Shown piece by piece: positions 53,270-63,291 of a DNA stretch of 64,000 bases. Each line of letters opens with the position of its first letter. Within the stretch, counting starts at the first letter, position 1. The notes beneath the pieces were generated by a model. The model ran no database searches and was not told the DNA's origin. It saw only the letters and a program-made list of their open reading frames with translations. This DNA is from Clostridia bacterium (lineage in GTDB: Bacteria > Bacillota > Clostridia > Christensenellales > Pumilibacteraceae): contig JAGAPA010000092.1 of NCBI GenBank assembly GCA_017623455.1, positions 1 to 64,000 of the forward strand, written 5' to 3'. Made by a program: the position numbers and the translations under genes.

Positions 53270-54060
53270 TCTCTTGTCATTGCGAGCAAGCGTGACGCTT
53301 GACCCGATATTTGTCCTTTAGCAAAGAGAGTAGTAAACCACCGCTAGTTCTTTTGTTTGGGAGTGCGCCTCCGCACCGAAGCAATCCCAATAAATTCTCT
53401 ACTACAACGAGATTGCCACGGTCATTTCATTCCCTCGCAATGACAGTACTTATACTAATTATCCACCTAAAGCCGTCCTTGCAAAGGGCAACGTGACGTT
53501 TCATCCGATTATTGTTCTTTAACGTATCAAACAATCAACCATCACTAGTCCTTCTGTCATTGCGAGGAGCGTAGCGACGTGGCAATCTCAATCAATGTAG
53601 GGGCGATTCACGAATCGCCCTCTTTTATTATAAACAAACAAAAGGGCGATCCCTTACCTACGATAAATCACCCACTAATCATCCTCATAAAGCCGGTGCG
53701 AAGGCGCACACCCGATTTTTGTACTTTAACAAAGCAAGTAATTAACTACCATGAGTCCTTTTGTTTGGGAGTACGCCTTCGTACCGATTCATGAATCGCC
53801 CGTACGACTAAATGAGGTACAACCACCGCTAATTCTTCCTCCCGTCATTGCACACTCTCCTCCGACGTCATTGCGAGCAAGCGTGACGCTTGACCCGATA
53901 TTTGTCCTTTAGCAAAGAGAGTAATAAACCACCGTTAGTTCTTTTGTTTGGGAGTGCGCCTCCGCACCGAAGCAATCTCAATATTACCATACACTAACCC
54001 GAGATTTCCGCGTTATTCATTCCCTCGCAACGAATAACGCGGACTTTGGATTCGATATTG
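53270..54060. repeat. Dispersed mosaic repeat, largest copy
   Basis: About 800 bp made of shuffled blocks. A unit of about 110 bp (ATTGCGAGCAAGCGTGACGC to GCGCCTCCGCACCGAAGCAA) occurs twice, at about 53277-53387 and 53870-53977. Other blocks are CATTGCGAGGAGCGTAGCGA, GTAGGGGCGATTCACGAATC and GGTGCGAAGGCGCAC. No gene is present from 53060 to 54302. Confidence 0.85.
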
Positions 54061-54231
54061 TTATTCCGCTAAAGAAAAATTTATAGTGGTATTGAGTACT
54101 TTGGGTTTGCGGTTTTTATTAAGCAGACAGGTCTGCAGTACGCAGTCATACCCCCATTATTCTTCTTTATCAAATCAAAAAAATCAACCGGTGTTAGTTT
54201 TATATTGTCAGGGCGGTGCTTTCACCTCATT

Positions 54232-54272
54232 ACAAAAACCACCGCCTTGAAAGTGATCCAAAACGGTGGTTT
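54232..54272 (-). terminator. Terminator of NSS transporter gene
   Basis: AAACCACCG / CGGTGGTTT stem with a loop of about 20 nt, followed on the minus strand by TTTGTAATG. Confidence 0.65.
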
Positions 54273-54301
54273 GTCGCGTTTTCGCGCATACGTGTGTTAG
54301 A

Positions 54302-55702
54302 TTATAAGAAACTTACGAACGGTGACATAATAGAAATAATAACGAAGAATCCGAGTATAAACGGTAATACCCACTTAAAGTATACACCCATCCATTTCTT
54401 AACCTTAAGACCTTTACCCGTATTAGCTTCGAGCATAAAGTTATCAAATCCCCAACCGATCTTGTGGTTACAGAAGATAACGAAAATAAGCGAACCAACG
54501 GGAAGAAGAACGTTGCTTACGATATAATCTTCTACGCCCAAGATTTCAGTAAGCTCACCGATGGGAGCAGAGAATGCCCAAACGTTAAAGCCGAGAACGC
54601 AAGGAATAGAAAGAATGAAAAGGATAATGCCCGAAACAAGGCTGATTTTCCATTTCTTTGTGTTCTGAGTTTTGGGTGTGAGGTCCTGAGTGCAGGAAAC
54701 GATGTTCTGGAACACTGCAAGTACAGTGGAAATTGCCGCAAAGCTCATAAACAAGAAGAATAACGTTCCCCAAATTCTTCCGCCGGGCATGTTTGCAAAT
54801 ACCTGAGGAAGAGTAATGAATAAGAGTGAGGGGCCTGCGCCGGGGTTGATTCCGTAAGTAAAGCAAGCAGGGAAGATAATAAGTCCTGCGGAGATTGCAA
54901 CAAAGGTGTCGAGAACTGCGATATTAACGCTTTCGCCAAGAAGTGCTCTGTCTTTTCCGATAAAGCTTCCGAAAATTGCCATAGAACCGATACCCAAGCT
55001 AAGAGTAAAGAAAGACTGGTTCATTGCGGCAATAAGAACTTCAAAAAGTCCGCCCTTTGCGTTTTCTACCTTGCTCCAGTCGGGAAGAAGATAGAACTTA
55101 AGACCTTCAGCCGCGCCCGACAATGTAAAGCTGTTAACAATGAGTACAACGATAAGGACAAGGAGCGCGATCATCATTATTTTGGATACGCGTTCAAGAC
55201 CCTTTTGCATGTTAAGTGAACAAACCACAACCGCGATAAGAATATTAATAGCGGTGAAAGCAAGCATCAGCCAAGGATTTGCCATCATTGACGAGAAAAC
55301 GTTTGCAATTGCTGCAGGATCGGAAACACCCTCAAACGTTCCGAAAAGGAAGTAGAAGAAGTACAAAAGAATCCAACCTGCAACACACGAGTAGAACATT
55401 AAGAGGATATAGTTTCCTGCGAGCGCAAAGTATCCGTGTAAATGCCACTTGTGTCCGGGCTTTTCAAGCATTTTATACATAGCGGTCGGGCTCTTTTGAG
55501 ATGCTCTACCCAAAGAAAATTCCATTGTCATTACGGGGATTCCCATAATAATAAGGAATATGAGATAGAACAATACGAAGAAGCCTCCGCCGTATTGACC
55601 TGTTATGTATGGGAATTTCCATACATTGCCTACGCCGATTGCACATCCTGCGCTAAGCAAGATAAAGCCGAGTCGGCTACCTAATTTTTCTCTTTTTTCC
55701 AT
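54302..55702 (-). CDS. Neurotransmitter:sodium symporter (NSS/SNF) family transporter
   Basis: 466 residues with about 11-12 membrane helices. The N-terminal signature GSRLGFILLSAGCAIGVGNV and WKFPYITGQYGGGFF holds the unwound TM1 substrate site of LeuT-type transporters, and NQSFFTLSLGIGSMAIFGS matches TM6-TM7. It imports amino acids with sodium. The start ATG 55702 lies close behind GAGG. No metabolic partner is adjacent. Confidence 0.93.
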   Translation of the reverse strand: MEKREKLGSRLGFILLSAGCAIGVGNVWKFPYITGQYGGGFFVLFYLIFLIIMGIPVMTMEFSLGRASQKSPTAMYKMLEKPGHKWHLHGYFALAGNYILLMFYSCVAGWILLYFFYFLFGTFEGVSDPAAIANVFSSMMANPWLMLAFTAINILIAVVVCSLNMQKGLERVSKIMMIALLVLIVVLIVNSFTLSGAAEGLKFYLLPDWSKVENAKGGLFEVLIAAMNQSFFTLSLGIGSMAIFGSFIGKDRALLGESVNIAVLDTFVAISAGLIIFPACFTYGINPGAGPSLLFITLPQVFANMPGGRIWGTLFFLFMSFAAISTVLAVFQNIVSCTQDLTPKTQNTKKWKISLVSGIILFILSIPCVLGFNVWAFSAPIGELTEILGVEDYIVSNVLLPVGSLIFVIFCNHKIGWGFDNFMLEANTGKGLKVKKWMGVYFKWVLPFILGFFVIISIMSPFVSFL

Positions 55703-55963
55703 AAAAACCTCATACGTGTTTGTTTTTTTGTTACAATTTTGATTTCCGTTATTTAATTTTAGACCATATCCCGAAAAACAAAACGACGTTAAATTTCAAA
55801 AAACGATAAAACGTTTAATTATTTTCCCGATAGTTTATGATAAATAAAGAAAGTATTTTGTAACTATTATATATTGTACTACAAATTCAAAAAAATTTCA
55901 ACTGTTATTAACACATTGAACAAACATTTTAAACAATTCAACTAAAATGTTTTGCTCTTTACC

Positions 55964-56284
55964 TCTTCTGCCGCTTTTGCGTTTTACCTTATTCAGCTCG
56001 CCCTGCGCGTTTTCGTATTAAAGCTTTGCATTTTTTACTACAAAGCTCGCCTTAGCTAATTCTCCGCCTGCTTCGACGTGTCTGAGCAAGATAACGTTTC
56101 GCACACAGGACGAACATCGCCCACTTTTTCTGCTTTTGCGTTGTACCTTATCAGCTCGATCTGCGCGTTTTCGTGTTCAAGCTTTGCATTTTTTTACTGC
56201 AACGCTCGCCTTAGCTAATTCTCCGCCTGCTTCGACGTGACTGAGCAAGATAACGTTTCGCACTCAGGACGAACGTCGCGCCAC
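55964..56284. repeat. Tandem duplication of about 164 bp
   Basis: Two copies of a unit containing CTTTTGCGTTTTACCTTAT, GCTCGCCTTAGCTAATTCTC and TGAGCAAGATAACGTTTCGC, about 90 percent alike. The minus strand gives broken coding pieces (ENLAKASFVVKNAKL), so it may be a decayed repetitive coiled-coil gene. Confidence 0.7.
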
Positions 56285-56599
56285 TTTTGTCGTGGAAAGC
56301 ACAACCCAACGGCTTTATCGGCAAGCTTATCAAGAATCTGCTCTTGTTTTTCAAGTGACAGAGTTGGATGTGTGCAAATAATGTAAAACGGTTTTTCGTG
56401 TCTAATTACGAAAGCACGCTGTGTTCGCGTGGATTTCTTATACAGCAGAAAAATACTGAACAGGAGAAGAATATCGAAAAGGCAGAAGAATACAGAGTGT
56501 GAGAAGAATATCGAAAAGCGGAAAAAACACTGCAGGTCAGAGGAAATTCTTAATAAAACTTACTTGTAAAGGGGTTTTCATAGAGATTAGATTGGTTGT

Positions 56600-56815
56600 T
56601 TACCTCGCTAAAGGACGATTGCGAGTGAAGAATGAATACCGAGAAGATGCTTTTTCTCCTACTATCCATCCACGGATTAGCTTAATTATATGAAAAAGTT
56701 GCACATTTAGAGGTTAAGATCTCTCCACTTCGGTCGAGAATGACGAAAAGGGGAAAGAACTCGTGGGTGTGTTAATTGCTTGCATTAGAAGACGTAGTTT
56801 AGAGGAAGGACGATT
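56600..56815 (+). repeat. Long inverted repeat, left copy
   Basis: About 200 bp, with blocks TACCGAGAAGATGCT, GGATTAGCTT, CTTCGGTCGAGA and TTAATTGCTTGCATTAGAAG followed by ACGTAGTT. The same blocks occur in the same order on the opposite strand at 62150-62345, with moderate divergence. Confidence 0.75.
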
Positions 56816-56829
56816 GATTGGGTTGTTGT

Positions 56830-58080
56830 TATAAAATAGTTAAGTATAAAGTTAAAATTGGACTTTCCCATAAGAGCCAAGTTAGAAACCATAATTAAAA
56901 TATAAAGAACGTAGAATTAAATTTCAAGAAAATTTGTATAAATTGTATAAATATGCAAAATGGAATAAATGAAAAATATGCGACATGTATTTGATTTTAG
57001 GGGTATTTTTAAATAATTTATATATCCTTAAAACTATAATAAATTGTAGATTTTATTGAAGTTTGACGCCTGTTTTACTGCATTTGTGTTAGTTTTTTAC
57101 GCCGTTTTGCTTCAATTTTTCATTATTTTGCGGTTTTTAGCTTCAAATTATGCTTTTTTTATGGTTTTTTAGCTAAAAATACACTTTTTTGCATGATTTT
57201 TTACACTTTTTGGGTCAAAATATGCTCTCTGGCTGTTTTTTGCCTTATTTTTTCTTTATTTGAAGATATTCAGAGGTTTTTATGCGGTTTTGTATATATT
57301 TTGAAGATCCAAGCTTTATTTTACGTAAAAATAGCTCCAAAACTCAAAAAACACCCAAAATCGTGATACGTATGAGGGTTTTTATGACATTTGGGCAGAA
57401 AATTCACCTATTTTTCATTATTTTGCTTGTTTTTTTACCGTAATTTCTGTTTTGGGCTTAAATAGTGATTTTTGTGTTGATTTTTTAGCTAATTTACTGA
57501 AAAAACGATAACGTTTTAGAGTTTTTTAGACATATTGCTTAGTTTTTGTTCGCAATTTAAGAGTTTTCAGACGTAAATTTTGTTTGCATTGTACGTGTTA
57601 CTATAAAAATCTCACTGCTCGGTCGTTTGTTTATTGTGTTTATCAGAACTTTTGTTGAAATTTTATTATAACGTTGCTAAAATTGGATTTGTTTGACTGC
57701 TTTGATGGATTGTTTGGGCTTCTTGGACGTTCTTTTTGCTTCATGAAATGCTTGTTTTGTTGCACTTTGTTCGGCAAATCTCCATTTTTAGCGTTTCCTC
57801 TGAATTTTACAAATAATACATCCGAAATGGGCATTATGAAATCATAACTAAATATATAAATTCTTAAAAAATTGACCGTTTTTCTTAAGAAAAAATTGCC
57901 GTTTTTTACCGCGTTTATGCTTGTTTTTTGTTGTTTTTTACCTTTTGCTTTAGGTGACGTTTTGTTGAGTTGTTTTAGTGGGTTGTTACGTGTTTTTTAT
58001 CTTGTTGTGGATTTTTTTCTTTTGATTGGTCGTGCCGGATTGTCAAACGAGTACTATTTTTAGATTTTTAGTTTGGCTAA
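56830..58080. other. T-rich gene-free stretch
   Basis: 1.25 kb strongly biased to T and G on the plus strand (many TTTTTTG and GTTTTTTA runs). It includes two TACGTA/AACGTT-type motif copies (57364 and 57497) but no credible coding frame, RNA gene or long repeat. Confidence 0.65.
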
Positions 58081-58085
58081 AAATA

Positions 58086-58114
58086 TTGACAAATCCTCTT
58101 GTGTGGTATATAAT
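58086..58114 (+). promoter_or_regulatory. Promoter of second AraC gene
   Basis: TTGACA (58086-58091), 17-bp spacer, TATAAT (58109-58114). AAGGAG lies at 58131, giving a normal short leader. Confidence 0.85.
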
Positions 58115-58145
58115 TAATTTGTAAACAAATAAGGAGCTTCTTATT

Positions 58146-58949
58146 ATGATTGGAAAAGTCAGACATGCTTGGCCGGAGAAAAAGGGTTTTCTGCTTGATA
58201 GGAAAAATTGTGGCGGTGAATACATTTTTATCCATTTTTGGCAACCGGTAGAGCTTACTGTTGGTGGGAAATTGTACGTTACGGAGCCTAATGCGGTTAT
58301 TATTCTCGATAAAGATACGCCTAACCGTATTTCTTGCGAGGATCACGACCTTATTCATGATTACGTGCATATTAAAAATGATAATTTACCCAATATTTTG
58401 CTCGATTTTCAGATGCAGACCGACGTGGTATACTATCCTCAAAACTGTGGATTTATAACGGATATTGTGCGAAAAATTGAGGCAGAAACCTTTGAAAATG
58501 ATAAGTTTTGCAAGGAAGTTTCCCTAAATTACCTCAAAATTCTATTCGCGCTGATCTCAAGATCTCTTGATAAGCGCCCCGAGGGCTTTGTTATTGACTA
58601 TAAGACTGAATCTGAGTTTAAGAACTTGAGAATGATGGTTTTTTCTAACCTCGAGCGTGATTGGGCTATATCCCATATGGCGGAAATTGTAAGCTTGAGT
58701 GTGTCCCGATTTTACATTTTGTATAAGGCTATTTTTAAGACCACTCCCAATCAGGATTTGATTCTTGCACGTATGGATCAGGCTAAGCGTTTGCTTTCGC
58801 AAAACCGCAATATTGCAATCCTCGACGTGGCTCAGAAGTGCGGATATTCAAACGAATTTCACTTTATTCGGATATTCAAAAAGAACGTTGGTCTTACTCC
58901 AAAAAAATATGCCCTCATGCAGTTCTCGCAAGGGAAAACCAAGCATTAA
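58146..58949 (+). CDS. AraC-family regulator, stand-alone
   Basis: 267 residues: an N-terminal cupin-like half (IHFWQPVELTVGGK, VIILDKDTPNRI) and a C-terminal double HTH (MAEIVSLSVSRFYILYKAIF and VAQKCGYSNEFHFIRIFKKN). It is the only gene in a 7.5-kb desert, with good promoter, ribosome binding site and terminator, so it looks functional. Its targets are unknown; the desert gives no partner gene. Confidence 0.92.
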   Translation: MIGKVRHAWPEKKGFLLDRKNCGGEYIFIHFWQPVELTVGGKLYVTEPNAVIILDKDTPNRISCEDHDLIHDYVHIKNDNLPNILLDFQMQTDVVYYPQNCGFITDIVRKIEAETFENDKFCKEVSLNYLKILFALISRSLDKRPEGFVIDYKTESEFKNLRMMVFSNLERDWAISHMAEIVSLSVSRFYILYKAIFKTTPNQDLILARMDQAKRLLSQNRNIAILDVAQKCGYSNEFHFIRIFKKNVGLTPKKYALMQFSQGKTKH

Positions 58950-58965
58950 ACTTCCGAAATCTCCT

Positions 58966-58996
58966 CAAAAACACATCAAATTGATGTGTTTTTTCT
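58966..58996 (+). terminator. Terminator of second AraC gene
   Basis: AAACACATCAA / TTGATGTGTTT stem followed by TTTTTC. Confidence 0.88.
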
Positions 58997-59018
58997 TTGC
59001 GCCACCCTGAATAATTCT

Positions 59019-59034
59019 CGTTTCACGTGAAACA
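59019..59034. other. parS: parS-type site 1
   Basis: CGTTTCACGTGAAACA differs from the Spo0J/ParB consensus palindrome TGTTTCACGTGAAACA at one position. A half-site (ACGTGAAACA) follows at 59049-59058. Confidence 0.85.
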
Positions 59035-59700
59035 TTGTGATTTGCTATACGTGAAACAGTTTTATTTTTTTGCTAATTTTGGGGTGTATTGTCGCGCAAT
59101 ATCGAGATTATTTTATCGTGGCATTTTGTGTTTGAGAGGTGTTGTTTTATAATAATATGCAAGCTGTTCTAAAGACGCTTTTTGCCGTTATAAACCACAT
59201 TGTCTTGCGTTTTTGATTGTCGTTTTTGCCTGCGTTTTTTGTTTGCTTGACGTTTTCCTCTTTGTGTTTTAGTTTGTATTCGTTTGGTTGTTGCGTTGTG
59301 TTTTGTGCTAACGTTTTACGGTTGCTTTAGGCTTGAAAGTACGCGTGTGTAAACAGAAAAAATAGGCTCAAAGAACGTTGTTTGAGGTTGCTCGCACGTC
59401 CTATTTAGATAACGTTAGAGTTAAGGACGAGCGGGACGTGTTTGATGGTTTTGATAAGGTGAGAAATTAAGAAGCTAAAACGTATTTACACGCAAAGTAG
59501 GACGTCAAGACGAGCAACATCCATAAATAATCTTTAGTGGGTTTTTCAATTTGTCAAAAAGTCCCTAAATTGCTGATTATTCATAAAATCAAATAGTTAT
59601 ATAATCATAAGTATAAATTCGGGCAAAATTGGGGCTGAATAAGTGGTCGTCTAAAATCAAAATAGTTATGATAATATAACTCACGGTTTTTCAAAAGCTG
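59035..59700. other. Gene-free spacer between parS-type sites
   Basis: About 670 bp, T/G-rich on the plus strand, with no credible coding frame, terminator or RNA gene. Confidence 0.6.
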
Positions 59701-59716
59701 TGTTTCACGTGAAACA
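59701..59716. other. parS: parS-type site 2 (perfect)
   Basis: TGTTTCACGTGAAACA is identical to the consensus ParB binding site of Bacillota. Confidence 0.92.
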
Positions 59717-59744
59717 TTTTGAATTTTTGCCTGACTTTTTTTAA

Positions 59745-59760
59745 AGTTTCACGTGAAACA
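59745..59760. other. parS: parS-type site 3
   Basis: AGTTTCACGTGAAACA, 15 of 16 positions of the consensus, 44 bp from site 2. Confidence 0.85.
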
Positions 59761-60016
59761 TATATCTATAAGGGGCTTATTGGTGGTAAATCCTTGATGT
59801 TTTTTCTGTGGTATGGATGTTTTTGTGGTTGTGGGTAAGTGGTTTGTGAATAGCGGATGTTTGAGTTGCCGGTAAGGTTATGAGGGGTTTTGTTTTGTTC
59901 GCAAGGGGAACTTGCATGTGGGGTTTCCGCTTTGTGGTTTTTAAGTGTGTGCTTTAATTGTCGGGTTTTGCGTTGGTGTTGCGATTGATTGTTGGTTTTA
60001 CGTGGTGTGTGAATTT

Positions 60017-60214
60017 TGTGCGTGCCGTGCGTTGCGTGCGTATTTGTGCCCGTTAAAAGGTTTGTTGCTGGAGCGTGTGTTTTATGCGTGCCGTGCGTTG
60101 CGTGCGTATTTGTGCCCGTTAAAAGGTTTGTTGCCGGGGTGTGTGTTTTATGCGTGCCGTGCGTTGCGTGCGTATTTGTGCCTGTTAAAAGGTATGTTGC
60201 CGGTGTGTGGATGC
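60017..60214. repeat. 66-bp tandem repeat, three copies
   Basis: Units start near 60017, 60083 and 60149, each with GCGTGCCGTGCGTTGCGTGC and TTGTGCCCGTTAAAAGG. The period is a multiple of three, which keeps frames open in several directions and produces misleading long open frames (Thr/His-rich on minus, Cys/Val-rich on plus). No start signals support translation. Confidence 0.85.
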
Positions 60215-60321
60215 GAGCGTGGAGCGAGTGTGGTGAGGGCTGCAGTGAAATTGTTTGTGAGAAGCGTTTTTCAGAGGGGTATGTCTTCGAGTGCCAGAGA
60301 TTGGAGTTGTTGAGTTTGTAG

Positions 60322-61029
60322 ATGCGCGTTTGGTGATTGCGATACGGTTTTTGCACACCTAAAATTCAATTATGAAAACACGATATGGCAACCGCTGAGC
60401 CAACAAGATTGAACGTGCTAATAAATTATTAGCCGAGCAAGTAGAGGGTTGTTGTTTGCGTCGGCAACCGCTGTCATTACCGTAAAAGCAGGTGAGCAAA
60501 ATGTGTTAGGATAATTATATCGGCAATTACAGCCCTTTTGTTACAACAACGTATAGCGTAATGTGGGATGTTTTATGTTGACTTAAATGCAGTGTTTGCT
60601 TGTTAGTGTGTCATAAAAATATTGTTGTTTGTGGTTTGCTTGCAAGATGGCTTAATTATCAGGGCTTGCAAGTGTTATGGTTGTTTCACGCTTTTCGACG
60701 TAGCAAATTTTTTCGAGGGTAAAAGCTAATTATACCGACATTAACTGACTGCGGTGGAGCACAAATAGGCAGCTAAGCGTGTATAAATACGCCGCACTTT
60801 TTTAGTTTTGAAATGATAAGAATATAGCAAACTGCAATATTGCGGGTTTGCGATTTGGATTTTGGGTGTTAATATGGGCGACGTGACGCTATTGGTTTAT
60901 TGCAATGGAACGAGCGGTGTGAACGTGATTTTGTGGTAGTTTTGACATGGTTCAATTGAGGGGGTATGGGGCGGTAGTCTTCGTACGTATTAATAGCTAA
61001 TTACAGTCGATGTTTTGATAAGATGAATC
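60322..61029. other. Gene-free stretch
   Basis: About 700 bp with no coding frame that has a start signal, no hairpin terminator and no repeat beyond weak similarity to nearby units. Confidence 0.5.
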
Positions 61030-61525
61030 ACTGCGACATACAATAGCAAGAGCATACCTGCGCGATGATATGCAAGAACAGCGATTGATATGGCAATAAA
61101 CGGAGATTGAGTGTTTGCTTCGGCGAATAATAATAGATAGGGTGCGCCTGTGCACCGAGGGGTAAGAGTAATGATAGACGAGGAGCACATAGGGAGATTG
61201 GGTGTTTTGTTATAGTGACATACAATAGCAAGAGCATACCTGCGCGATGATAGGTAAGAACATCGATTGATGTGGAAACAAACAGAGATTGAGTGTTTGC
61301 TTTGGTGAGTAATAGCGTGGGTACGCCTGCACGCCGAGAGGGAAGAGTAATGATAGACGAGGAGTGCTTAGTGAGATTGGGTGTTTTGTTATAGTGACAT
61401 ACAATAGCAAGAGCATACCTGCGCGATGATAGGTAAGAACATCGATTGATATGGTAACAAACGGAGATTGAGTGTTTACTTCGGCGAGTAATAATAGATT
61501 GGGTACGCCTACGCACCGATAAGCA
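61030..61525. repeat. About 181-bp tandem repeat, 2.7 copies
   Basis: Each unit has GACATACAATAGCAAGAGCA, ACCTGCGCGATGAT, GGAGATTGAGTGTTT and a GTACGCCTGCGCACCGA-like block also seen in the dispersed mosaics. Units begin near 61031, 61216 and 61397; the last is partial. Non-coding. Confidence 0.8.
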
Positions 61526-62149
61526 AAGGATTGAGGCAGGGGTGATCGATTGTGGCGACAGTAAACGGCTGTCGGAGAGTTAAGTTTACGCTTTTCGAGT
61601 GGTCTTTGCCGAAGTTACTTGCGGATTTCTTGTATAAATTGGAAATATTCTTGTATAAATTGGCTTTTTGGGAAATTTGGTGTAAAATTTTCAAAAACAA
61701 TTTACAGGCAAAATTGATTAAAAAAAGCCGTTAAATGCTTAAATTGTGCGATTTATTGAAAAAAATCCTGAAATATCGTAAAATTTTTTGAATATAGTTG
61801 ATTTACCTTAAACGGATATGCTATAATATAATAAGTGAGCAGAATTAATAATAGCGGTGCGCTTGAGTTGTGGGTAGGTCTGTATTCGGTTATTGTTCTT
61901 ACAGATTGCAACGTTTTGCCGTAGTCTTGCAATAACAAACGGCAGAGGGGCTACACAAACTGCTTTAGTGCCCCAAACGCGACGTTGCGTTCGCATGGAC
62001 TTTATCAAAGCAAGTAATTGAAAGCAAGTTCTTCTTTTTTTCGTTGTAACCGCTAAAAATTGAGTAGTAAGATTGCCGGACAGGGTAGCTCCGGCAATGC
62101 GACGTTTCTGCTGTAAACTTTATAAATGCAGTAAATGCGTCGTTATATT

Positions 62150-62345
62150 ATAACTACGTCTTCTAATGCAAGCAATTAACGCACCTGCAAGTTATTTCTC
62201 TCGTTTTCGTCATCTCGACCGAAGAGGAGAGAGCTTAGCTTAAAAAGTGCAAGTTTTTCATGCGGTAAAGCTAATCCGCGGACGGATAGTGGGAGAAAAT
62301 AGCATCTTCTCGGTACGCACTCTTTCACTCGTTATTGATCTATAG
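62150..62345 (-). repeat. Long inverted repeat, right copy
   Basis: Reverse-complement copy of the blocks at 56600-56815. The midpoint between the two copies is about 59.5 kb, inside the parS-type cluster. Confidence 0.75.
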
Positions 62346-63291
62346 TGCCGTCGTTTGGTTTTTCATTTTTCTTCCCGTTATTACGTGTTATCCACGTATC
62401 GTCGTTCCTGCAAAGACGGGTGGTTGCAACTTTTAGTTACGTGGTGACGACGTTGGTTTTTTACCGCCTTTATTTTGGGGTGTTGGTTGGCAGATGTGTT
62501 TGTATTGGTTTACGGAAAACTCTGACGTTTGCCATTAAATTTTAGCGTTTTGTTTACATTAAAGACTTTTATATTCCGAATTGTATAAAAAGACAAATTT
62601 TGGCTATAAAATAACAAATTTTATCTTGTCTTAGCATAGTGATTTGTTTTATAATTATAGTAGTATAAAATATTACAAAATTTGCGTATATCTCCAAAAG
62701 GGGTTTAATAGATGATCGGATTTAGGAACGTAAACAAACCTGAAGCCTTGCGAGAATGAAATGAACCACAAAAGCAACGGGAGTAAAATTTATGGCAATA
62801 CAAGTAAAATAAACGGTTGAAATAAGTGGCAGTATTATGTTATAATAAAGTAGAAATTTCAGTCTAAAGCACCTTGGGATTTTAGCAAGTTGTATACAAA
62901 ATGATAGACAAACTTTTTGAGGGGAATATCTGAATTCTCTAAAACTTTCTTGCGTTCTACTTGTTAAAACGTAAAATACTAATCAACCGTTTATCGTGAC
63001 GTCGCCGTTATTATGAGAAAGCGCCGTGTAACAGATAATAAACTCTAAGTTTGTGAGCACGCTTAGAAGTGAGTATGCCCTAAAGTGACAGCATACGTAT
63101 TGGGTTGTAAAATCAGTAGCAGTTTGGTGCTTGCGCAATAAATTTGGTAATTCACTAACGTAAACCGTCGGTGTGTATCGCGTTTTGTTTTAAGAGGTTT
63201 GCGGTAGTTGGTTTATATAGGCGAACACAAAGGCGTGTTTGTCGTTTAAGATTCAGTTAATAAAAAAATTTATAATTCGTTAGGAGGGATT
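62346..63291. other. Long gene-free leader region
   Basis: About 950 bp above the lipoprotein-like gene. It contains one near-perfect DnaA box TTATCCACG (near 62389), a possible TTGAAA...TATAAT promoter around 62819-62848, and TATAAT at 63271-63276. No coding sequence is credible; a long structured leader cannot be excluded. Confidence 0.5.

Noticed and set aside
59048..59058. Fourth parS site
   Set aside because: Only one arm of the palindrome is present, so it is treated as a half-site.
60016..60321. Plus-strand cysteine/valine-rich repeat frame
   Set aside because: Same repeat artefact; no start signal and no plausible protein architecture.
59766..60356. Long minus-strand frame, threonine- and histidine-rich
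   Set aside because: It is created by the 66-bp tandem repeat, whose period is a multiple of three. No ribosome binding site, biased composition, and an equally long plus-strand frame overlaps it.
61030..61525. Possible CRISPR array
   Set aside because: Repeats are about 181 bp with no short constant repeat/variable spacer pattern, and no cas genes are present.
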